A DNA stretch of 64,000 bases. It comes from Solen grandis (taxonomy: Eukaryota; Mollusca; Bivalvia; Adapedonta; Solenidae). Positions 24,738-37,011 of the stretch are shown piece by piece (within the stretch, counting starts at the first letter, position 1; each line of letters starts with the position of its first letter). The translations under genes were made by a program, and so were the position numbers. Below the pieces are notes generated by a model. It was not told the DNA's origin and did not search any database. It worked only from the letters and a program-made list of their open reading frames with translations. The stretch covers positions 43,856,543-43,920,542 of the forward strand of contig CM037785.1 of assembly GCA_021229015.1 (NCBI GenBank), given 5' to 3'.

Positions 24738-25356
24738 TGGTAAAGATACTAAAATTAAATCTGAGCTTAACATACACATTGATATTAAACAGGACATGTT
24801 AATGGACCTTTCCTGTGTTTATAGACATATCAAAATTAAATTTCAGGCTATCCAATATCAACATAGGGATAAAAGGTAGTCAGTGGTCGATCTGGTTTAC
24901 ACAAAAGAACATGATTTTGTTTGTGGTACTGTTCATGGTCACTTGACCTAGCTGGGGATGGAAAAGGCAGGGGTTATTTTTCTTTTGCTGGAAAGGTGCA
25001 TTGACTAAAAATCTAAAGACTGAGAGTGCAAAGTTTTGAAAATAAGTTACTTCATTTTTGAAGAAGAAATTTACTTTTTAAACATTCAGAATCCTGAGTC
25101 TGGGCCCAGGGGGCTGATGAATTAAGACTCAGGAATCTGTTTTCGAGATTTGTAATAAGGGTTGTATAAACATGATTCCCAGTTGACTTCACTAATGTTA
25201 TATAAATGATAATACAAAAAGTAAAGATTTATACTGTTTAAAACGTAAATATTAATATTTATGAAAATTTATTTATCATAGCTACTGTTTATGTTTTATT
25301 TTTAACCAGGTTTTCAACTAGTTGAAACCTGGTTATTAGAATGCCGAACGTCGTTG

Positions 25357-25380
25357 GGCGGGCGGGCGGGCGGGCGGGCG
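25357..25380. repeat. (GGGC)n simple repeat
   Basis: Six or so GGGC units near the left end of the 25304-26529 element. Confidence 0.85.
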
Positions 25381-25779
25381 TCAAACTTTCGTTTCCGCTC
25401 AATAACTGTTAGAATTTAGATATAGCAATTATATTTAATGGGTAGATACCTTATGAGAAGAGGAAGGTTGGGATTGCTTTTCAGGTTAATCGGGTCAAGG
25501 TCAAGGTCACAATGGTTAAAAATAGATTTTTTGTTTCTGCTCGATAACTTGGGTAAAAATGAAGGTATAACATTCATATTTGATAGGTAGATAGCTTATG
25601 GGAAGAGGAAGGTTTGGATTGCTTTTCAGGTAAATCAGGTCAAGGTCAAGGTCACAATGGCTAAAAATAGATTTTTCATTTCCGCTCAATAACTTGGGTA
25701 AAAATGAAGGTATAGCATTCATATTTTATAGGTAAATAGCTTATGGTAAGAGGAATGTTGGGATTGCTTTTCAGGTAAA

Positions 25780-25898
25780 TAAGGACAAGGTCAAGATCAC
25801 TATGACTAAAATATATTGGAAAATGGATCAAGGTCAAGATCACTATGACTAAAATATATTAGAAAATGGATCAAGGTCAAGGTCACTATGACTAAATA
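25780..25898. repeat. Tandem block, about 50-bp unit
   Basis: GGTCAAG(A/G)TCACTATGACTA followed by AAATATATT and GAAAATGGATCAA is repeated nearly three times, then runs into a TA/T tract. Confidence 0.75.
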
Positions 25899-25900
25899 TA

Positions 25901-25931
<31 letters not shown>

Positions 25932-27207
25932 CTTTTCTGTTTGATAGCGGCTTGCTATGAATGCTTTTGTTTTTATGCTTCACTTATGCTTTTCTTCATT
26001 TACATAGTTGCGGTGCCCTTGCTATCTTGACAAATATTATACAAATGTCTGATTGCTAGAATTGCTTAATAAACCTTCAATAAGAAATAAAATAAATGCA
26101 TTTGTATCAGTCTTTGGATAATTCCTGTAGGTTGCTTTTCATGTTTTAAAATATCCATAATTTCCTTGAACTAACATTTAATTTTGAATCTTGTATTTTA
26201 CCCTGCATTGATATTGCAGGTCAGAGACAATTACCCTTTGACAATCTGATTTCACACCTTTGAGCTTGTTTTCATGTAACATATAGTGACACATTCTTTT
26301 ATTTGCTTAAATTCTCCTTCTTCATTTCTGAATGCATTCTGCCCAAATCTACACAGTATGGCCAGTACATAGTGACTTGACCTATATTGTCAATTTAACC
26401 ATATTTCTTAGAGTTATGACCCTTATTTACTCTTCATCCATGTAACATAAAGTATTAATGTTCTTTGGTGATCATTTTATAAATAAAATCTTCATTTCGA
26501 ATTGGAATTTCCATGTTGAAAACCTGGTTTTGTGACAGTCCCTGTCGCTTTAAGCCTTGTTATTTATTAGAATGTTTAATAACTTTATTTTCCCATGAAA
26601 TATCTACTCATTTTGATTAATTCATTTACATATCAATGATGAAATATTATCACATTAGAAATGTCATTGTTCCAAATAAAATTGAACTTAATATACTTCA
26701 CTGTCTGTCAGAAATTGTTTCCAGGGTTAAAACCACATGGAAATGTGAGTGTGCCTCCATTAAGTCATAACTGTATTCCCAATTGAAAATTCCTCTGAAT
26801 TCTAAAATTCCCACCCAGGGATTATTCTGTCTTGGAAAATTTTGGCAAAAATAAGTGAGAACATCTTTATGACCAGTGAGAGACTGGTAACATATTTACA
26901 AGGGGTATTTATATAATTAAGCAGATTTCAATATAATTTAGTATATACATTTAGTCAATCTCAGGCAAGGAGGATTGTTTCTGCATCAATCACAGCCACA
27001 CTGAGTTACCATGTGACCATGGTGTGTACCAAAGTACCAAAATCACGCTAGTGGTACCTGTGATTTAGCTGAAATTTAGCTATATTTCAACTCACTGGAA
27101 GAGAAATTTGTTATGAGATCTTCCATATTGGAGATTCTCTCTCCTGAATAATACCATTAAGCCCAATCGTATTTTTTTGTCCCAATTCAGAGTTGTTGCT
27201 TTTTGGA

Positions 27208-27640
27208 CTTTTTATGCTCCCTGAAGAGAAAGCATATAATTGCCACCTTGTCCGTCTGTCATAATATTGTCCAGAGCATAACACAAAAACTATAAGAGGT
27301 ATCAACATGAAACTTCACATGTAGATAGATCTTATTGAGGAGAAGTGCAGGGTACAGGAACTTTACTCTGTTTTGCATAATTAAAGGAGTTTCTGCCCTT
27401 TGTTATTTTTTTTCCTGGAGCATAATGCAAAAGCTCTATAAGGTATCAACATGAAACTTCATAGGTAGATACATCTCAATAAGGAGAAGTGCAGTGTACA
27501 AGAACCATAACCATAACTCTGTTTTGCATAAATAGGAGTTATAGCCCTTTGTTATATTTCATACTTAAATTTTGTCTGGAGCATAACACAAAGTGCCCAA
27601 TGTGCTGAGAGACAGTTGCAGGATTAACATGAAATAGCTT
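27208..27640 (+). repeat. Interspersed repeat with three diverged tandem units
   Basis: The head is TTTTTATGCTCCCTGAAGAG with AGCATATA. Units share GAGCATAA.(C/G)CA, GTATCAACATGAAACTTCA (27299 and 27443) and CTCTGTTTTGCATAA. The first spacing is 144 bp; the third unit is diverged. Confidence 0.6.
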
Positions 27641-27883
27641 TAATAGTTGCTACAGATCCAGTTGAAGTTGCTCCGTGTTTGTTGCGTAATTATCCGGAGT
27701 AAAGGTCATGAACCTGATTTCATTCACAAGTTGCATACTTAAGTAGGCCATTCCCATCCTGCAGTACTAGTGAAGCTGGTGTATACATTTTATCTGTTGT
27801 TGAGTATGTGTAGAAATTGAAAAGGTATTTGATTACAATGTTGTTTTTTTTCTTTGTGGAGAAAGGTGCCCAGGTCCATTGTG

Positions 27884-27904
27884 GCGGGGGGGGGGGGGGG
27901 GGGG
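27884..27904. repeat. Poly(G) tract
   Basis: About 19 G interrupting AT-rich sequence; homopolymer length is likely to be inexact in the assembly. Confidence 0.85.
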
Positions 27905-27979
27905 TTGCGTGAATGAGCTAGAGGGGATTTTTTCCACTATGTATAATGTAGTTTCATTTTATTTTACTCTTATTTAAAT

Positions 27980-28405
27980 TATTTTCATCCGTTGAAAAAC
28001 ATGGCCGCCATGGGGCGGAGCCCGTTTTTTTTGTATTTAGTAAAAACTTCAAAAATCTACATGGCCAAAAGTACTGACTGGATTTCTAAGTTATTTGGCA
28101 CAGACGTTGTTTAGGTCACTCTCTACCAAGATTGTTCAAATTATTTTGATTCGTTGAAAAACATGGCCACCAGGGGCAGAGCCCGTTTTTCATATATGAA
28201 TATAGTAAAATTTTGAAAAATCTTCTTGGCCAAAAGTCCTGGCTGGATTGACACAGATGTTCCTTGGGTCACTCTCTACCAAGATTGTTCGAAATATTTT
28301 GATCCTTTAAAATATGTGGCCACCAGGGGGCTAAGCCCATTTTCAATATATGTATATAGTACAAATTTGAAAATTCTTCTGGTCAAAAAAAAAAAAAAAA
28401 AAAAA
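27980..28405 (+). repeat. Tandem array of about 155-161-bp units
   Basis: Three units share CATGGCC(G/A)CCA.GGGGC.GAGCCC, then TAGTAAAA and CACTCTCTACCAAGATTGTTC. The CATGGCC anchors lie near 28000, 28161 and 28315. Confidence 0.65.
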
Positions 28406-28562
28406 AAGCTTGCTGGCAGAGGGCATCGCCCATTTTTCACAATGTCATAAGATATTTGCTGTTTCTGTTCTTCCCACTAATACCTGGTTCTCAGGTGAGC
28501 GCCCCAGGGCCATCATCATTAATTTTTACATCCAAATATGGTCCTTTGTTTTATACAAGTGG

Positions 28563-29485
28563 ACCAAGATAGCCCTGAATCGCTCACCTGAGAAACAGTG
28601 CCTTCAGTGACTGAATACATAAACCATGCAGAAGTGGCCCCTAGAGCATGGCAAATTGAGACCCCAGGTCCAGAATTTGAACAAACTTGGTAGAGGTCTA
28701 CTAGGCTATGTTACACATTAAATGTTTAAACTCTAGGCCTTGTGATTTCTGACAAGAAGATTTTTCAAGTTTTTCCTATTCAAGTCTTTATGTTAAATAT
28801 AGTGACCCCTTGGGCGGGGCCAATTTTGACCCCCGGGCCATGATATGAACAAACATAGGAAAGGTCCAGTATGCCATGTTACACACCATATATCTTAACT
28901 CTAGGCCATGTGGTTTCGAACAAGATAATTTTTCTAGTTTTTCCTGTATAAGTCTATGTAAAATCAAGTGACCCCTGGGGCGGGGCCAATTTTGACCCCA
29001 GTGTCATTATTCGAACAAACTTGGTAGTGACCACTAGACAATGCCACACACCAAATATGTAAGCTCCAGGCCTTGTGGTTTCTGAGAAGAATTTTTTCCT
29101 AGTTTTTCTTATATAAGTCTATGTAAAATTAAGTGACCTCTCGGGCGGAGCCAATTTTGACCCCAGGGCCATGATTTTAACAAACTTGGTAGTGAGCACT
29201 AGACAATGCCACACACCAAATATCTAAGCTCCAGGCCTTGTGGTTTCGGAGAAAAAGATTTTTAAGATTTTACTTTTAAAATCGTTTTTTAGCTCCTGTG
29301 ACCCAGATATGCAATGGACCGGTACCATTTGAACAACTTTGGTAGAGCTTCATGCAAGGAACATCATGAGCAAGTTTTATCAAATTTGGCCTGTTGGTTT
29401 CAGAGATGTCGTTTGAAACAATTGTGGACGACGGACAGCCATTGATCCTAAAAGCTCACATGAGCATAGTGCTCATGTGAACTAA
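28563..29485 (-). mobile_element. Complete-looking bivalve-type repeat with 165-bp internal units
   Basis: Read on the minus strand, it starts TTTTAGTTCACATGAGCAC (29485) and ends CTCAGGTGAGCGATTCAGGG (near 28565), the same two termini seen elsewhere in the window. The interior has four units carrying a CAATTTTGACCCC word; plus-strand anchors are at 28821, 28987 and 29152, spacings of 166 and 165 bp. It is non-coding. Confidence 0.65.
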
Positions 29486-30119
29486 AACATTACAATAGAA
29501 AAAAAAGTTAGAAAAAAGTGTTTAAATGTCACCACAAAAACAATGCGGCTTGAAATTGTTTTGGTTTAAAATGTAACACCCATTCTGATTAGTGTGTCAA
29601 GATTCGATACAATACAGGTCAATCCATCTCAGTTTATATGGAGACTATTCGTTGCCAAAAATCCAGCCTTGTAATCATGACAATTTATACTTCGGTTCAA
29701 CTAAACAGATTTGTAAAAGTATAAACGTTTATCTGAGAGGTACATATTGTGCTCGTATTGTGCGTTTTGATTATCTCGATTTAACTAGTAACGTTTTTAC
29801 TTCTATTATGTAATTTGATAACATGCAGCTAAGATAAAATGCAAATAATATTTATAAATTTTCAAACTAATATTTACGAAATGTACAACGACAAACACGA
29901 CACGTTTTACGCCGTACATCACGACGTTCGAGAATGGAGCCGCATTAGATAACACTCTCAGGTTTACAACTGCATACTTGACTTGACATTTCTACGCGAT
30001 TAACATTTGTAGACGATTTTGCAACTTCCATATATGGCAGTATCACGGAAGTAGGCGAAGATTTAAAGGCGGAGCCAAATTTCACGAGCGGAAAATAAAG
30101 AGAGGTAACTCTTACACCA

Positions 30120-31540
30120 TGACAAATCGGTACAGAAAGATTTCGTATTTACCCAAGTCTGAGAATGATACTTTGTAGATACAATAATTTTATATACATC
30201 AATTGTTAATCATTATACTTACCTTTGGACTCTTTTAATATATACATGGTAAAATGAAAACGAAAAAAAGTATGGTTGAAAAAAATGTTATGTAGATCTA
30301 TGAAAGGGAAGTTGCTATGTACAGACATTTAAGTTTCATAAATTTGGTTTTAATTTTACTAACGTTATAAGTGAATATTAAGAAATGAAAGCTTTACATT
30401 AGAAACTGCATAGATTTTTTTCTCTTTTTTCTTATCCAGTCATACCCTAGTATTAAGGTTATATTGTGATATAGTAATTAAATGTTACTTAATATTACTG
30501 GGAAAGGCAGCAGCCAGAACTTGGCCTGTAAAAATTATTGTATAGATCTATCTGTAGCAAATCTTCCATCTGTTTTGACTTGAAAATTGGACAATAGTAA
30601 AGCAGCAACTTAACTGAACCTTAAATATCAATTTGACTTATTCCTTCTATAAATATATTTGTTTTGCAGAAAAAAATCTTGATTCATAGTCAAGTAGTAA
30701 TTTTTACTGTCTGGAAAAAAAAAAACAAATTAAGAGTTGGATGAAGACACAGACAGTTGATGGCATGTAACTTTTGTGTATTTTCTTAAAGAAATTAATC
30801 AATCTGCAGGTATGTATATGAACAAACACACAGATTCAAAATAATATTGGAAGTCAGACACTTTTTTTTGCATTTAAAACATTAATATACTAGGTGACAA
30901 GCAAAGGATCAATCTTTATTAAAGCAGGAGATATCTTCTTTATAGAACATCTCCTGATTAAAGACATAATGTATACTTCAACTTGAACTTTATACTGCCA
31001 ATAGTCAATATTGACTACTTAAGGCACCTTAATTTTGGATGTGTTCTTGAATTGTTATTAAAAAATTCAGTCCGGTACACCTCAGCTCTGTTTGTGAAAA
31101 TTATGCATTGTTTTTCTGAAAATTGTGAATAAAAAAAATCGACTTTTTATATGAAAGTGACATTGAGCGCGAATTCACAACACCAGTATTGGCAGTGGCT
31201 AGATATTAAATTTTGAAAAAAGCTCTATTGTAGTGAAGTGGATTCTCATATCATGTAGCTTTGGTGGCTCGACTAAAAAAAACATCAAAGTTAAAATCCT
31301 GGCCAGGGATATAAAGTCTAAATATAAATTTACGCCATGTGTGCGTTATATTGCTGGCTTTGCAATGTAGGTGGGGTACTTTCAAAAACTAATCTTTTTT
31401 TATATCTTCTGATGTTGATTCAATACCTGCATACAATGGCACTCATGCAACTGAAACACATGATGCTTAGTAAATAATTGTGATACTGTTTAATTCTCAT
31501 AATGCATTTACCTTGAATGTGTAGACCTACACGCTGCAAC
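30120..31540. other. Gene-free AT-rich stretch
   Basis: No supportable exon, repeat unit or RNA gene was seen. A short A-run near 30715 and ordinary AT-rich sequence make up the rest. Confidence 0.45.
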
Positions 31541-31984
31541 ACTTCCCTTATTCGTACATGGGAGATAACTGCGTGGAGATTTGCCAGTCGTTGTCGGAAA
31601 ATACCGAAAGTGAGCGGAAAATTACGTTTATTTACGATGATGTAGTGGGCGGGGAAATGGGCGGAGCTTATTTATCAACATTGCTAACGTGTAAACCTGG
31701 ATTAAGCTGAGCCGAATCATGATGGTCGGACAATGTAAAGTTGCGAGCGTTAAAAGTAAGAAGGCGTTTTGTAGTTTATCAAATGCATTTTGTTGAAATA
31801 CGTATCTACAATGTTGCATCGGCAAATTCAGTCCCAGAATGTATCTCTTGAGTTTAAATACTAAGAAATTCAAATGAATTTTGTATTTTGTCGTAAAATA
31901 AACTGTTCAGCTCAGATCAACAAGGCTGTATTTTTGGCAACGAATAGCCTCCATAAGTTTAAGGCCAAACCTAGTGTCATTTTC

Positions 31985-32060
31985 ATTGGTTGGAAATAAC
32001 TTCTTGAATGTGGCGTAGCATCGATAGAAATTAGGTCTATCCGCTTCAAGATTATAAAAG
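31985..32060 (+). promoter_or_regulatory. Core promoter: inverted CCAAT and TATA box
   Basis: ATTGG at 31985-31989 (CCAAT on the other strand) lies about 65 bases upstream of a consensus TATAAAAG at 32053-32060. An ATG follows the TATA box after 41 bases, implying a very short leader as in replication-dependent histone genes. Confidence 0.5.
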
Positions 32061-32101
32061 CGCCCGCATCAATCATCCTGTCATATTCTAACTGCACAAC
32101 C

Positions 32102-32373
32102 ATGGAAGAAATACAGCATCTGATTGAAAGTATTCAGCGTCTTGATCAAGATCGCGAAATGTTTGTCAACGAATTGATGGATCAGACAACAACGCATTGA
32201 GAGGAGACAACAAGGCCATATTGCACAATACAAATAGCAATTGGAACAAATGGTACATCAGGCGATGTTGAGACAACAGCAACAAGATTTGGACCATATG
32301 CTCACAGAACACCAGGAGATGTGGAGACAAAGCAACAAGATGAGAACGATGTCATTAAAGTCAATGACGATGA
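32102..32373 (+). pseudogene. Broken glutamine-rich helical reading frame in a histone-type unit
   Basis: From the ATG the frame reads MEEIQHLIESIQRLDQDREM, continues to ELMDQTTTH and stops at TGA. Another frame picks up from about 32186 with RIERRQQGHIAQ, a TAG, then QLEQMVHQAMLRQQQQDLDH and LTEHQEMWRQ. Together they look like one amphipathic, Q/E/R-rich helical protein disrupted by an indel and a stop. There is no intron. It is not a core or linker histone by composition, because lysine and alanine are not enriched. It may be a decayed gene, a retrotransposon gag remnant, or a non-coding transcript; the frame evidence favours a pseudogene. Confidence 0.4.
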
Positions 32374-32388
32374 GAACAAAAAAAAAAA

Positions 32389-32404
32389 AGCCCTTTTCAG
32401 GGCC
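32389..32404 (+). terminator. Histone-type 3' stem-loop
   Basis: AGCCCTTTTCAGGGCC forms the replication-dependent histone mRNA 3' hairpin. It has a six-position stem with five Watson-Crick pairs (only the outermost A/C is unpaired) and the four-base loop TTTC. It is preceded by A-rich sequence and followed by AACC, both in keeping with the known consensus. No obvious downstream purine-rich HDE was found. Confidence 0.7.
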
Positions 32405-32565
32405 AACCTAAATGTCTCATGACATGTTTATAATTGTCAATCCACTTTAAGGTGACATACAATCTCGGTGCATTCTGGTGCCAAATATTTGCGTCCCATT
32501 TGCCTTCTAGGTGCCATAAATTTCCGTCCGTGACAACAATGGTCGACTCAGGTGCCATAAATAAC

Positions 32566-32690
32566 CCCCCCCCCAAAAAAAAAAAACACAACAAACAAAC
32601 AAAAAAACAAACAAAAAAAAAAAACAACACACAAAAAAACGAAAAAACAAAACAAAAACAGGGTGCCATATCCCGCCCCCCCCCCCCTCT
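32566..32690. repeat. Low-complexity C-run, A/C-rich tract and second C-run
   Basis: CCCCCCCCC followed by about 90 bases of A-rich sequence with CAAACAAAC words, then another C-run. Reading frames called in both directions here are low-complexity. Confidence 0.8.
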
Positions 32691-32999
32691 CGCAATTTTA
32701 TTAGTATGCCGATTCGTTCCTTCTAAAACACGAATGCAAACCTTTCACATGCAACATGTAAAACAAACTTAGTTTCAGACTTTTTCCACATCGTCTTGCT
32801 ACTTTACTATAATTAAGTTATTCCGTTCCGGAAAGATCCGGTACGGTTTCTGATAATGTATTTAATTGTGGTGTGGATTCTCCGTGCCTGTCTTTACATG
32901 ATGTAATTTTGTTGAGGAAAAAAATATCCGGATTGAATTCCACCATCAGTAATACTTAATTGCTTAAGAGCAACTTTCTTAATTCTTGTTTCATTTCTT

Positions 33000-35900
33000 A
33001 ACAAACATTGTTAGATATCACGGTCACATTAAATGTTAGCTTAGGCATGTAAATTTTGTAAAATGGAATGATGAAATGCTTTTCTACCTAGTTTAAGAAT
33101 TTAAGTATTACTTAGCGCTAAGTATTATTAGTGGAAATCGACCCGGATATTAGTACTAAGAGACGCACTAGCATATATTTATTCACCCACAACACCTCCC
33201 TAAAATTATTCCGAAAGGATGTCATATACGTTGTACTTTATTTCGCTTATCAAACATAACATCTAGTACCGTCAAAAATGTATCGGTCAACTTCATTTCC
33301 TCAAACAGTTATACAGCCCAACAGTTGTGTGTATAGTCAGTATCTACTGATTTTATGGATGCAACTTTTTCTTATTTTGATTCCAACCAACGACAAAATC
33401 TTATTTTTAATGTACGGTGGTTTACACTTGAGTCAGCAATCTTGAGACTTGAGGTCTTTCTGCACACTGTTTTTTGAAGCTCAGGCATGCTTTCTGCATT
33501 TAGCTCAGATACGCTCTTACCATCTCGGAATACCGCTAGCTTTGCCTGTGTTTATTTGTGTTGTGAACTAACATTTTCATGTCTGTTTAAAACAAAACAG
33601 TTCAGTCAAGTGGTGAGCAGAGATTCACCAACAAAACCGAAAGTACGTATTTATTTTCCCACGTCAGATACTTTGCAACTGTTTTAAAAGACTGTTAATC
33701 CAAATTAACGTTAAGACATTTTGAACTACACATGCTTTGAATTGTATGTTTTGGATCTAAATTTGCTTAGTGGTGTCACAAATTATGAGGTAACAACATG
33801 AATATGAAATAAATGCAATTTTATGCGTGATAAATGAATCCAATTTATACGCGTCTTTTCGCAATATAATAGGCGTAAGTTAAGAACAAAGCATGCGCTA
33901 CCAGACAAGCATTCAATACTACATTACCATTCATTACCATACACAAAATGCATGATAATAGACAACTAAGAAGAGTGCATCAGTTTTGAACGGTACTGCA
34001 ACGTTTCATCTAGCACACCTTTTGAATCGGACAACAATTCGGGGCTATATTTAGAAATTTATAGATTTCCCTCTTTTTTACTGCACAGAGAAAATTTCTA
34101 ATTTGTTTCCACTCTTAACACTAAATGAGTTTCATTATTATTTGAGTAGGGTTGGTTATGGAAGTAAAACTGAACTTAATGGTTTAATCGATGCGAGATA
34201 CGTGCTTTTTTAAAGCAAGTATCTCCAGCATCGATTTTATTTAAGGTATATCACTCGCTCTTTGGAAGGACCAACTCGAATTGTTGCCACTGCTATTCAA
34301 CTGATGTTTTACTTCAGTTCTGTTCATACTTAGCATTATCATAATAGCTTGTTAATACTACATAACCTTGCGCATTGTTCTCTTGAAGTTGGCAAACTTA
34401 CTTGAATCAAATTACATACATTACTGTGTAAACTACGTGATTTTGTTTCTTCATCTACTACATACTTGAAATTATTCAGCACTTAATCCAAAATTGACGT
34501 TTAAATCATATTGCAATTATCAGACAATGTTTTGCAAAAATATGTGATTTTATTGCCACCCCTAAATTTTTTATTTATGTAACAAATTATTTTTCGTTTC
34601 TTATTTTCAGTATATCATATATGTTACTCGTAAACTAGTTTCTTTCTGCAGTAGCTTGCTTATGCCGTGTATTGACTTGGGAATTTCCATGATTTTATCC
34701 ATAAACTGCGTCGTTCTCACATTTACAGTAAAAGAGACATGTGTAGCAATCAGAACGTAGCTCGCCCTTGTCACCTATTATGATTTTGCTGAGTTCCCAG
34801 TTAACTTCGTGATGGAAGTTGCCAAACGACTTAAAAATTATATAATTCCTATAAAGGGTGCCAGCGGTGCGTTTTGGAAAGATTTTGAAATGACATTTAA
34901 GGATTTTATATAATTCCTACACGAAGTGCCGCAATTAAAATGGCTAGATGTTGTTAAAAGCCACACGCTTGTAGACCATGATGACAAGGACAAATATCAC
35001 GCTCCGTTTGACAGTAACTACGCCACACTAATTTTTTCTGTGTTTTATTAATTCAAGACACAAAATCACTCTTGCTAAAACATCCAAAGTTTATGTTCCA
35101 TCTGTTTCGTTTGAAACTACATAGTTGTTAAAACTCATTCATTGTTTCCTCGCAAGATTACACAACGTGACATGTTTCTGCAGTCAATCCATAGTTCCAC
35201 GAGTTATAAAACGCCTCTCGCTAAGGAGGCGTGGTTTATATTCGTCAACCGAAGCGACGTTCTATTTGACAGGCGAGAAGGTTGAATGGAATATCGGTCT
35301 TTTGTTGAAGTGTAAAGTGAAGAAAAGTCAATCGCACGGCGTAGTATCATAAGTCAACTTAATTGTATATTGAAGTTTATCTAACGTCAATCTTGCTTCA
35401 CTAACGACCGTGGCCTTGATAGTTCAGAGATAAAGATTGTTTTCGGGAAAAACAAATGACTGAAATCTAACTGAATAGCATATGAAGTCTGAATGTTTTA
35501 TTAGCTACAGTAACCCATTATGATAAAAAACAACAAAACAACTACTACTATAGCAAAATATCACTATGACATAAAAACATCTTAGGACTGCAGGAATTTG
35601 TGACAAAGGTATGACTTATTTCCATAAACGTTGATTGGGAAACACGTTTAATGTTAATCTCTTACGACGTTTCCTGTGTTGGACCAGTACTTTGCGCCTG
35701 CGAAGTCCATGCATGATCTTCAGAACGGTTATAGCATAGATCGACTAGTATATAATTGAAAAAGTCAAAATGTAAGGCTTCAAATTGGTCCAAAAACAAT
35801 CTCCATCATCGGTAATAATCGAAGCAGTAATTTCGATTAATCGTCCATAATATAATCGTAATTAGTCAACTGTGACATTTTACTTAAACAACTATAAAGT

Positions 35901-36120
35901 TACATTGAAGCTTAATCTGATGTAAATATATTCTTTTAAATTGAGTTTACCTAAAATCAGATGTATGCCTCAAACATATAGATATACTGTATGCCTGAAA
36001 TAAAATGTATGTTTATAATGACATATACATGGATGATACTTTGAAGTATTCTTATTTAGTGAGTACATAGAGATCCTATCACTATTATTTTTTTTATATA
36101 CATGTAGTACCACAAGAAGC
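33000..36120. other. Gene-free stretch
   Basis: I see no exon that I can defend. A segment at 35671-35700 shares about 28 bases with 50703-50733 (TTGGA(C/T)CAGTACTTTGCG), marking an old SINE fragment. Confidence 0.45.
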
Positions 36121-36248
36121 AGTAAATACATGACATGTTTAATTGTGTTATCAAGCTCCCTTCTCCAGAATCATTCCACCCACATATTGATGTGGTTATA
36201 TATACCTATTTCATGTCATTGTCATGACAACCAGTTATCAAACTATTT

Positions 36249-36250
<2 letters not shown>

Positions 36251-36289
<39 letters not shown>
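36251..36289. repeat. (CA)n microsatellite
   Basis: Uninterrupted CA dinucleotides, about 19 units. Confidence 0.95.
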
Positions 36290-36679
36290 TCATCGTCAAA
36301 ACCCATGGTATATATTCCCTTATCACTATCGTCTATACCGTGGGATTTTCAACTGGCTAAACTTCTTTTTCATGAAAATTAATCAGCTAATTGTACCAAT
36401 ATAGTATTTTGAACAAGCTTCAAATACGCTTTGCAAACCCGATTTACTGTTTCATTGGTCCATACTGTTCCTGTCACGGATCCTATGAAATCAATAATTC
36501 AGGAGTACGAAGTTTTGCAAATAAAAAAAAACAAAACACGGTCTATTTAGAAGCAAAGCGTAAAAAGCCAACGTGGGTTCATAAGTTACCTTCTATTGGA
36601 AATAATGCTGTATATGAGAAAGCGTTTAACTGATTACACGATTTTTCAGAGTATAAACATCGGACAGTAATCAAGCATC

Positions 36680-36685
36680 GTTTAT
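36680..36685 (-). terminator. Candidate poly(A) signal of the FMO gene
   Basis: AATAAA on the minus strand, about 330 bases beyond the FMO stop. It is the nearest canonical hexamer I saw on that strand. Confidence 0.35.
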
Positions 36686-37011
36686 TTGTAAATTGTAACA
36701 GGTAGTCGCGGTTATCCGAAGATGTGGATATAATGCAATTCATACGTTTTCCTTATCTCTTTAATACATTAATGTAGTCCCTTCCTTTAAGTTCATAATT
36801 CCCGAATACAATCATAGCCCTTCCTTAAATAAAAAAACGACAGCAAAAACTATGACAGCATATTTTTTGTCTGCTTTATATATTTAGATTATATTTTCTG
36901 CATTTTAATCTGTTTAGGACTTAACCGTGTCACATATTTAAATTGGCTGTTCTCAGTGATAAGACGGAGGTACCTGATCCATAAATCACTTTAGAAATAG
37001 AGGTCACTAAA

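Larger units (their letters stand above)
25304..26529. mobile_element. 1.2-kb repeat element with 14-bp terminal inverted repeats
   Basis: The left end AACCAGGTTTTCAA and right end TTGAAAACCTGGTT are perfect inverse complements. Just inside the left end, CAACTAGTTGAAACCTGGTT forms a second palindrome, followed by (GGGC)n. The body begins with units of about 150 bp containing GGTCAAGGTCAAGGTCAC, then a 50-bp tandem block. No coding region is visible. The superfamily is not determined. Confidence 0.6.

Noticed and set aside
32397..32772. Frames on both strands across the C- and A-runs
   Set aside because: Composition is dictated by low-complexity sequence; both directions are equally open.
35125..35352. 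75-codon plus-strand frame
   Set aside because: No domain, no splice context and no poly(A) signal that would support it.
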